A stretch of 19,179 nucleotides of DNA, taken from NCBI GenBank assembly GCA_031271065.1, contig JAISWP010000058.1, positions 1 to 19,179 of the forward strand. The letters are read 5' to 3'. The notes beneath the pieces are model-generated. The model did no database searches and was not told the origin of the DNA. It worked only from the letters and a program-made list of their open reading frames with translations. Below, in pieces: positions 13,905 to 19,179 of the stretch. A program made the translations under genes and the position numbers. This DNA comes from Synergistaceae bacterium. Lineage in GTDB: Bacteria > Synergistota > Synergistia > Synergistales > Synergistaceae. The first letter of the stretch is position 1, and every line of letters starts with the position of its first letter.

Positions 13905-14747
13905 ATGGCTAACGTAAAAAAATTGCCCGCGCCTTTAGTCATCTGCGCCCTTGCCGTGTCGTTCCTGTGCGCCGCGGTATACGCCGACGACGCCACGCTT
14001 ACGGCCGACTCCATGAAATACGACCCGGCCACCGGAATGATAACGGCAGAGGGCAGCGTGCGCCTCACTGGACTGGGGGGAGAGCTCACCGGAGACAGCG
14101 GGCGGGGGGCCGTCAGCGGAAGCGACTTCGAGATGAAGGGAAACGTCAGAGGGCGTTTCACTGACAAGGACGGAAGCGTGATCAGCATCAAATGCGCCGC
14201 GGCCTCCATGAAGGGACGCGAAATCGCGGGCAGCGTCGTCACCGCGTCGGGAGACGTGGAGCTGACGAGGGGAAAAGAAATCCTGACAGCCGACGTCGTG
14301 CGCTGGACCCTGGGCGGGGCGGCTTACTCAGCAGACGGACAGGTGCTGGGAAACTTCACCGGATACTCCATAGACGCGGACTCGGTGTCACGCGACGCGG
14401 ACCGGTTCGAGGCGGACGGCGTCAGGAAATTTTACGAGGCGTCGAAAAAGATCACGATGTCAGCGTCCCAGGCGGAAGGGGCGCTGAATGGCAATGAGGT
14501 GACCGAGATGACCGCCTCGGGGGGTGTCGTGGCCACCGTACCGGACAGGAGCGGAAGGATGACCAGACTGAGCGGCAGCAGCGCGGTGTACTCCCTCGCG
14601 AGAGGCACTCTCGTGGTGTCCGGCCGCGTGATCGTCACCCAGACCGGGCGCAGCCTCAAGTCCGACAGCATCGTGTATTTCCTCGACAGCGGACACATAG
14701 ACGCGCACGGCAGTCCGTCCCTGACGTTCGGCACGGACAGACGATAG
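13905..14747 (+). CDS. lptA: LptA/OstA-like periplasmic LPS-transport protein
   Basis: Periplasmic bridge protein that would carry LPS from the inner to the outer membrane. In 280 residues there is a signal peptide (KK at 5-6, hydrophobic 8-24, likely cleavage after VYA, residue 27), then repeating beta-jelly-roll (OstA) units. The first is ATLTADSMKYDPATGMITAE with the family's TAD-x-x-x-Y-x-x-x-x-x-x-x-x-A-x-G pattern; another is KEILTADVVRWTL, followed by YSIDADSVSRD and SLKSDSIVYFLDSGHIDAHG. At 280 residues it is longer than the 185-residue E. coli LptA and probably holds two OstA domains. GGAGGAG (13892-13898) is a strong SD. Placement directly before lptB supports the role. No lptC-like gene is visible next to it. 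Confidence 0.78.
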   Translation: MANVKKLPAPLVICALAVSFLCAAVYADDATLTADSMKYDPATGMITAEGSVRLTGLGGELTGDSGRGAVSGSDFEMKGNVRGRFTDKDGSVISIKCAAASMKGREIAGSVVTASGDVELTRGKEILTADVVRWTLGGAAYSADGQVLGNFTGYSIDADSVSRDADRFEADGVRKFYEASKKITMSASQAEGALNGNEVTEMTASGGVVATVPDRSGRMTRLSGSSAVYSLARGTLVVSGRVIVTQTGRSLKSDSIVYFLDSGHIDAHGSPSLTFGTDRR

Positions 14748-14763
14748 GGGTCAGATCACGCAG

Positions 14764-15489
14764 GTGGCGGGGTCTTTCAAGGCGGTAAATCTCTCCAAGA
14801 GTTTCAAAAAACGGATGGTAGTCGACGACGTGAGCCTCACGGTGAACACCGGCGAGATAATAGGCCTGCTCGGGCCGAACGGCGCGGGCAAGAGCACCAC
14901 GTTTTACATGATGGTGGGGCGTATCCTGCCCGACAGAGGATCGGTGACGATCAACGACCGCACCGCGACCTCGATGCCGATGTACATGCGGGCCCGAATG
15001 GGGATCGGCTACCTGCCCCAGGAGGCGTCCATATTCCGCAGTCTTTCCGTGGCGGACAACCTCAAGCTGGTCCTGACCCTCAACGGCTTCAAAGGTATGG
15101 AGGCGCTGCACGAGTGCGACCGTCTCATCGAGGAGATGGGCATACCCCACATCGCCGAGGTCCCCGGTTACGCCCTCTCCGGCGGTGAACGCAGGAGAGT
15201 GGAGATCGCCCGATGCCTCGCCGCCAGGCCCGAATTTATACTTCTGGACGAACCGTTCAGCGGAATAGACCCGGTGGCTGTGTACGACCTCCAGGAGATA
15301 GTTGCGGACCTCAAAAACAAGGGGTACGGCATACTGCTCACGGATCACAACGTCAGAGAGACGCTGGCTATAACCGACAGGGCCTACCTGATGCACCAGG
15401 GCAGGGTGGTCCTCGAGGGGGGCCCGGAAGAGATCGCCGGCGATCCTCTGGCGAAAAAATACTACCTTGGCGAGCGTTTCGAGTGGTAG
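14764..15489 (+). CDS. lptB: LPS export ABC transporter ATP-binding protein LptB
   Basis: Cytoplasmic ATPase that drives extraction of LPS from the inner membrane with LptF/LptG, which are not encoded in this window. In 241 residues it has Walker A GPNGAGKS at 37-44, the LptB-typical FYMMVGRILPDRGSV, Q-loop YLPQEASIFRSLSVADN, signature LSGGERRRVEIAR, Walker B FILLDEPFSGIDPVAV and ITDRAYLMHQGRVVLEG near the C-terminus. This pattern is characteristic of LptB rather than of branched-chain amino acid ATPases. The start is GTG 14764, with AGGGG about 12 bases upstream as a loosely spaced SD. Only 16 bp separate it from the lptA stop, indicating co-transcription; the next gene follows within 41 bp. 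Confidence 0.94.
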   Translation: MAGSFKAVNLSKSFKKRMVVDDVSLTVNTGEIIGLLGPNGAGKSTTFYMMVGRILPDRGSVTINDRTATSMPMYMRARMGIGYLPQEASIFRSLSVADNLKLVLTLNGFKGMEALHECDRLIEEMGIPHIAEVPGYALSGGERRRVEIARCLAARPEFILLDEPFSGIDPVAVYDLQEIVADLKNKGYGILLTDHNVRETLAITDRAYLMHQGRVVLEGGPEEIAGDPLAKKYYLGERFEW

Positions 15490-15530
15490 ACGAATCCCCG
15501 GCCGGTACGATCCGGGATAAAACCGCGCCG

Positions 15531-17078
15531 ATGCCCGGCATGGTGAGGAGCGCCATGCGGATGATGGCGGGAACCCTGACGAGCCGGCTGCTGGGTCTGC
15601 TGCGCGAGATACTGACCGCGTCTTATTTCGGAGCCACCCGAAGCCTCGACGCGTATTACGCGGCCTACACGCTTGCCAACCTCTCCCGCCAGCTTCTGGC
15701 GGAGGGCGCGCTGTCCGCCTCGTTCGTTCCGACGTTCTCCAGGGTATACGACAAATCCGGGACAGGACCGGCCGCCAGGCTTGCCCGTCAGGTGATGTCC
15801 GTGCTGATGGCGCTGTGTACCGCGGTGGTGGCGCTGGGAATGCTGTGTTCTCCCCTGCTCGTCAGGATCATCGCCCCGGGGTTCGGCGCGGAGCAGAGCG
15901 CGATGGCGGCGAGTCTCACGAGAGCTCTTTTCCCCTTTCTGCTCATAGTGTCCCTCGGCGCACTCGCGATGGGGGTTCTCAACAGCGTCGGGAGTTTTTT
16001 CGTCCCGGCGGTGGCTCCCGCCGCCAGCAATCTGGCGTTCATCGTCATCCTGATCGTGTTCCGCAGAAATATCTCCGTATGGACAATGGTCGCGGCGGTA
16101 CTCGTCGGAGGGCTCTCCAGCATGACTCTTCAGTGGGCCATGTCGTGGAAGATGGGGTGTCTGCTGATCCCGGCGAAACCCGATATATCGGACCCGGACC
16201 TGAGAGGCATAGCGGCCCTCTTTCTGCCCTACGCCGCCGGGCTGTCCCTGAATCAGGTGAACCCCCTCGTAAGCAGGATGCTCGGTTCATACCTGGACGC
16301 CGGGATAATATCGGTCCTGAACTATTCGGACAGGATAATCCAGCTGCCCCTCGGACTGTTCGTCATCGCGATATCCCAGGCCGTGCTTCCGATGCTCTCC
16401 CGCATCGATCGGGACGACAATTCCGGATTCCGGCTTTTCATAAGGGACGCCCTCCGGTTCAACCTGTTCATGGTGCTGCCGGCGTCGATAGCGATGATGA
16501 GACTGGCCGGCCCCATAGTGCACATACTGCTCGTGAGGGGGGCTTTCGGCGAATGGGCGTGGAAAGCCACCTCCGGCGCGCTGGCCTGTTACGCCGCCGG
16601 ACTGCCGGGGATGGCTTGCGGCACGATCATCATGCGCGCCCTCTACGCGCGCGGCATGGCGAAAGCGGCGGTGAAGGTGACTCTGTTCACGGTCTGCGCC
16701 AACCTGTCGATGGGGGCGCTGCTGATGCGGAACTTCTCGCATCTCGGGCTGGCGGCCGGCACATCCTGCGCCTTCACCGCCTCGGCGTTCCTCGGGGCAT
16801 GGATGCTCTCCCGGGATATGGGGATGAAAATCATGCTGGCGGATGCTCCCTGGATGACCAGATTGCTATGTTCCTGCGGTATAATGGGCATCGCGGTATA
16901 CCTCGGGATGAACGCGGCGCCCTATCCCGCGGCGGCTCCTCTGACGGCGAGGGCGCTCTGGACGGCGGCGGCGGCGGCGGCAGGATGCGGGCTTTACGCG
17001 GCGCTCACAGCCGTCCTCAGGTGCCCTGAGTGGAACTGGATCAAAACAGCCGCTCGAAGGGGCTGTAAACACTCGTAG
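15531..17078 (+). CDS. murJ: Lipid II flippase MurJ (MviN family)
   Basis: Inner-membrane flippase exporting the peptidoglycan precursor lipid II. With ATG 15531 the protein is 515 residues, the normal MurJ length, with about 14 membrane segments. The N-terminal signature MAGTLTSRLLGLLREILTAS, SLDAYYAAYTLANLSRQ and LLAEGALSASFVP is diagnostic. Residues R19, R25, D40 and R53 align one position off E. coli R18, R24, D39 and R52, which are essential for flipping. Later motifs include AGLSLNQVNPLVSRM and VLNYSDRIIQLPLGLF. The start is uncertain: a GTG at 15483 overlaps the lptB stop and has a weak GGCGAG upstream, while ATG 15555 has a close AGGAG but shortens the first helix. Co-location with lptA and lptB links peptidoglycan and LPS export in one operon. 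Confidence 0.92.
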   Translation: MPGMVRSAMRMMAGTLTSRLLGLLREILTASYFGATRSLDAYYAAYTLANLSRQLLAEGALSASFVPTFSRVYDKSGTGPAARLARQVMSVLMALCTAVVALGMLCSPLLVRIIAPGFGAEQSAMAASLTRALFPFLLIVSLGALAMGVLNSVGSFFVPAVAPAASNLAFIVILIVFRRNISVWTMVAAVLVGGLSSMTLQWAMSWKMGCLLIPAKPDISDPDLRGIAALFLPYAAGLSLNQVNPLVSRMLGSYLDAGIISVLNYSDRIIQLPLGLFVIAISQAVLPMLSRIDRDDNSGFRLFIRDALRFNLFMVLPASIAMMRLAGPIVHILLVRGAFGEWAWKATSGALACYAAGLPGMACGTIIMRALYARGMAKAAVKVTLFTVCANLSMGALLMRNFSHLGLAAGTSCAFTASAFLGAWMLSRDMGMKIMLADAPWMTRLLCSCGIMGIAVYLGMNAAPYPAAAPLTARALWTAAAAAAGCGLYAALTAVLRCPEWNWIKTAARRGCKHS

Positions 17079-17091
17079 GAGGTGTCACGCC

Positions 17092-17685
17092 ATGAAACGG
17101 AACTGCCGGATACTGCTGGCGGCGGCGCTGATATTCGGCCTCGCGGCGCGCTCGGACGCAGCGGACCCGCAGAAGGAAGTGCAGAAACTCCTGGAGCCCA
17201 GGACCTCCGTATCCTGGTACGACGTCGATATGCTCGAAGATATCGCGTTAAACGCGCGCGGCAAACTGACTTTCACCTACGTCGACCCGAAACTCGGAAA
17301 AGCGATGGAAAGGCTCAGAGAGGCCGAAATTAAAAACGGGCCCTTTTCCGGCATATCTCAGAATGTATTCGCCTACGCGGCGAAATACAACGGAAGGAAA
17401 AAGCACGTGGTATTCATCGCGAGAGTGCAGGCCCCGAAACTCTGGGACTTCGACTCCAGTAAAATATCTGTGGGGGGGTATTCGCCCGCGGAGCGCGACA
17501 TAATCACGGGCGTGTCGGCGAACCCGTTCATCGAGCTGAGGCACGGCGTAACACCGCTCAAAAGGGGATACGACGGGTTTATAGGTTTTTTCGTGCCGGC
17601 CGAATATGTCAAGGCGGGAGAAATGATAAAGATCGGCTTCGAGGACTATCTGACCGACTGGAAAGTCCCGTCGAAGAACGAGTGA
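17092..17685 (+). CDS. Secreted protein of unknown function, 197 aa
   Basis: I do not recognise the family. The N-terminus is a clear signal peptide: MKRNCRILLAAALIFGLAARSDA, with likely cleavage after residue 23. The cysteine at 5 is too early and lacks a lipobox, so a soluble periplasmic protein is likely. The mature part is mixed alpha/beta in appearance, charged, and carries no obvious catalytic motif or repeat. Segments such as VSWYDVDMLEDIALNARGK and GFEDYLTDWKV could help a profile search. TAGGAGGTG (17075-17083) is a near-ideal SD, overlapping the murJ stop, so it may be co-transcribed with the envelope genes. By position an envelope role is plausible but unproven. Confidence 0.85.
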   Translation: MKRNCRILLAAALIFGLAARSDAADPQKEVQKLLEPRTSVSWYDVDMLEDIALNARGKLTFTYVDPKLGKAMERLREAEIKNGPFSGISQNVFAYAAKYNGRKKHVVFIARVQAPKLWDFDSSKISVGGYSPAERDIITGVSANPFIELRHGVTPLKRGYDGFIGFFVPAEYVKAGEMIKIGFEDYLTDWKVPSKNE

Positions 17686-17711
17686 GCGACAAAAGGCAAA
17701 AGCCGTTTGCA

Positions 17712-17725
17712 GCGCTTTGAAGCGC
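17712..17725 (+). other. Small hairpin between the secreted protein and zinc-ribbon genes
   Basis: GCGCT (17712-17716) and AGCGC (17721-17725) enclose TTGA, followed by GCTTTATG. It is short and without a true T-run, so at most a weak terminator at the end of the preceding operon. Confidence 0.25.
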
Positions 17726-17761
17726 GCTTTATGATCATAATCCAGAGGGAGATAGCCACAG

Positions 17762-17938
17762 ATGCATAAATATTCCTGCGCCGAATGCGGAAAAAAATTC
17801 GAGACCGAGGGATTCGCCCTCCGCTGCCCGGTATGCAGATGCAAGGTACTCATCCATCTCGAGGGAGAAAGACGCAAGGCAAAGAACTGTTCCGGAGGCT
17901 GCGGAGGCGGATGTTCCTGCGGTTCATGCCGCCATTGA
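17762..17938 (+). CDS. Small cysteine-rich zinc-ribbon protein, 58 aa
   Basis: This small gene reads MHKYSCAECGKKFETEG, then FALRCPVCRCKVL, and ends in a Gly/Cys tail CSGGCGGGCSCGSCRH. The first half is a zinc ribbon: C6-x2-C9 and C22-x2-C25 (CPVC), with an extra C27. This resembles FmdB-type or rubredoxin-like ribbons in layout. The tail adds C43, C47, C51, C53 and C56, giving ten cysteines in 58 residues. A good SD (AGAGGGAGA, 17744-17752) lies 9 bp before the ATG, supporting translation. The stop is 1 bp before the tsaD start. Function is unknown; zinc or Fe-S binding is inferred from cysteine spacing. Confidence 0.75.
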   Translation: MHKYSCAECGKKFETEGFALRCPVCRCKVLIHLEGERRKAKNCSGGCGGGCSCGSCRH

Positions 17939-17939
17939 A

Positions 17940-18962
17940 TTGAGCCCCGATTTCATAACTCTAGGTATAGAGACCAGCTGCGACGACACCGCCGCCGCGT
18001 TGATCCGCGGAGGGCGCGAAGTGCTCTGCGACGCTTTATCGAGCCAGATACGCGACCATTCCCCGTACGGAGGAGTTCTGCCCGAACTGGCGTCGAGAAA
18101 ACACCTGGAAGCCCTGATCCCTCTCGTTCGTTCCGTCATGTCAGAGGCAGGCGCCGCTCCCCGGGATATAGACCTGATAGCGGTCACGGCGGGGCCGGGA
18201 CTGATGGGTTCTCTTCTGGTCGGAGTCATGGCGGCCAAGGCCCTTTCGCAGGGCTGGGGCACGCCGCTGATAGGCGTCAACCACCTGGAGGGGCATCTTT
18301 TTGCCGGAACGGCAGCCCATCCGGAGCTGAAACCGCCGTTTTTGTGCCTGATAGCCTCAGGCGGACACACAGAAATAGTGCTGGCCCGCGAGGACAGGGA
18401 CTACACGCTCTTAGGCGGCACCCGCGACGACGCGGCGGGAGAGGCTTACGACAAGGCCGCGAAACTCCTGGGCCTCGGATACCCCGGAGGGCCGGAGATA
18501 GAACGCCTGGCCCGAACCGGAGACCCCGGCTCGTACAGCTTTCCGGTGGCGATGAAGGGGATAAAGTCGGCCGAGTTCAGCTTCAGCGGGGTCAAGACAT
18601 CTCTGCGGACGTTAGTGGAAAACATGAAAAAAAACGGCAGAGAAATCCCGGTAAGCGATATATGCGCGTCCTTCCAGAAGTCCGTCACGGAGTCCCTGCT
18701 GTCGAAAATAGAATTCGCGTCAAGCCAAACCGGAGTGAAGCGCGTATCCATATCGGGCGGGGTTTCGGCCAATACCGCCCTGCGTGAGGGCCTCGCGGCG
18801 CTGGGACGAAAAAACGGCTGGGAAGTATTCCTGCCGCCGAAGAAATACTGCACGGACAACGCCGTCATGATAGCGGCGGCCGGATACGCGGCATATCACT
18901 CCGGCGAACGGTCCGACCTCAGTCTCACCCCCAACCCCGCCTGGTCGATCTGGAAAAGATAA
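17940..18962 (+). CDS. tsaD: tRNA N6-threonylcarbamoyladenosine transferase subunit TsaD
   Basis: Catalytic subunit that, with TsaB and TsaE, transfers the threonylcarbamoyl group to A37 of ANN-decoding tRNAs. The 340-residue protein is full length with all expected motifs: LGIETSCDDTAAA (8-20), NHLEGHLFA (114-122, metal ligands H115 and H119), ASGGHTEIV (139-147), GTRDDAAGEAYDKAAKLLGL (160-179), FSFSGVKT (213-220), SGGVSAN (272-278) and CTDNAVMIA (304-312, metal ligand D306). The start is TTG 17940, 1 bp after the zinc-ribbon stop; no better in-frame start exists and no clear SD is present, so translation may depend on coupling. An A8 run (18627-18634) encodes KK; the frame is intact. tsaB and tsaE are not in this window. 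Confidence 0.95.
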   Translation: MSPDFITLGIETSCDDTAAALIRGGREVLCDALSSQIRDHSPYGGVLPELASRKHLEALIPLVRSVMSEAGAAPRDIDLIAVTAGPGLMGSLLVGVMAAKALSQGWGTPLIGVNHLEGHLFAGTAAHPELKPPFLCLIASGGHTEIVLAREDRDYTLLGGTRDDAAGEAYDKAAKLLGLGYPGGPEIERLARTGDPGSYSFPVAMKGIKSAEFSFSGVKTSLRTLVENMKKNGREIPVSDICASFQKSVTESLLSKIEFASSQTGVKRVSISGGVSANTALREGLAALGRKNGWEVFLPPKKYCTDNAVMIAAAGYAAYHSGERSDLSLTPNPAWSIWKR

Positions 18963-19047
18963 ACGCGCCTTTTACCCCGACGCCGCGGCCCGGGAGCCTT
19001 TGACGCAGCGGCTCGGCCCCAATACCTGAACCAGCCCCTTTCAGAGC

Positions 19048-19102
19048 GCCAGATATGACACCGCGGCAAAGTCTGGCTGTATATCCCCGCTCTTTATAGC
19101 GG
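19048..19102 (+). other. Inverted repeats downstream of tsaD, possible weak terminators
   Basis: GCCAGA (19048-19053) pairs with TCTGGC (19072-19077). Further on, CCGCT (19087-19091) pairs with AGCGG (19098-19102), followed by only TTT. Both are weak; they lie in the gene-free stretch 18963-19179, where I see no complete gene or structured RNA I can name. Confidence 0.3.
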
Positions 19103-19103
19103 T

Positions 19104-19132
19104 TTGACATAGCGCATACTACCGATTATTCT
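19104..19132 (+). promoter_or_regulatory. Sigma-70-type promoter reading out of the window
   Basis: A perfect -35 TTGACA (19104-19109), a 17-bp spacer and TATTCT (19127-19132; 4 of 6 to the -10 consensus). The transcript would begin near 19140. It is followed by a purine-rich SD-like stretch AGAGGAAGGGG (19144-19154) and an in-frame-open TTG at 19158, but too little sequence remains to call a gene. Confidence 0.6.
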
Positions 19133-19179
19133 GCGAGCAGCCAAGAGGAAGGGGTGCTTGCAGAATAGCGAGACCATTG

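Noticed and set aside
15815..17029. 404-codon + strand frame inside murJ
   Set aside because: Arg/Gly-rich shadow in another frame of an unmistakable MurJ gene.

Overview
The window is 19.2 kb of GC-rich, densely coded bacterial DNA. Every supported gene lies on the + strand, and many neighbours overlap by a few bases or sit 1 bp apart. Genes for LptA-like and LptB proteins imply a diderm with an outer membrane and an LPS export machine. High GC combined with frequent ATA (Ile) and AGG/AGA (Arg) codons, a large peptide-import locus and Lpt genes beside murJ suggest an amino-acid-fermenting diderm such as Synergistota. That placement is inference from gene content and codon feel, not from a marker gene.

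Region 1 (1-4464) looks like a metal-homeostasis cluster, probably zinc. It holds the 3' end of an ABC-3 family metal permease (ZnuB/TroC type), a Fur/Zur-family repressor, a COG0523 (CobW/G3E) GTPase with a CxCC motif and a His-rich loop, an unusual fusion of a degenerate G3E-type nucleotide-binding domain to a COG0701 (YcgR/YraQ-like) permease, and its usual TIGR03943/DUF1980 (YcgQ-like) partner. The last four genes are joined by overlaps or a 1-bp gap and read as one operon.

Region 2 (4465-12261) is a solute-uptake block. An orphan BMP/PnrA-type binding protein is followed, after a striking perfect 18-bp hairpin, by a family-5 peptide-binding protein. After another strong hairpin come the two permeases and two ATPases of a Dpp/Opp-type ABC transporter. 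The last ATPase gene overlaps (ATGA) a class-A beta-lactamase-fold serine hydrolase with no visible signal peptide. This suggests cytoplasmic processing of an imported peptide or related compound.

Region 3 (12262-17078) has a MATE-family exporter and then an envelope-biogenesis operon: lptA-like, lptB and murJ. A consensus extended -10 (TGCTATAAT) spans the end of the MATE gene and is followed by a hairpin-rich leader of about 150 nt, so lptA-lptB-murJ probably has its own promoter.

Region 4 (17079-19179) has a secreted protein of unknown function, a 58-residue cysteine-rich zinc-ribbon protein (17762-17938), and tsaD, which begins at a TTG 1 bp after the small gene's stop. The last 217 bp carry no complete gene. 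They hold small inverted repeats and a good sigma-70-type promoter pointing out of the window. I saw no tRNA, rRNA, CRISPR array, insertion sequence, integrase or other sign of recent transfer.
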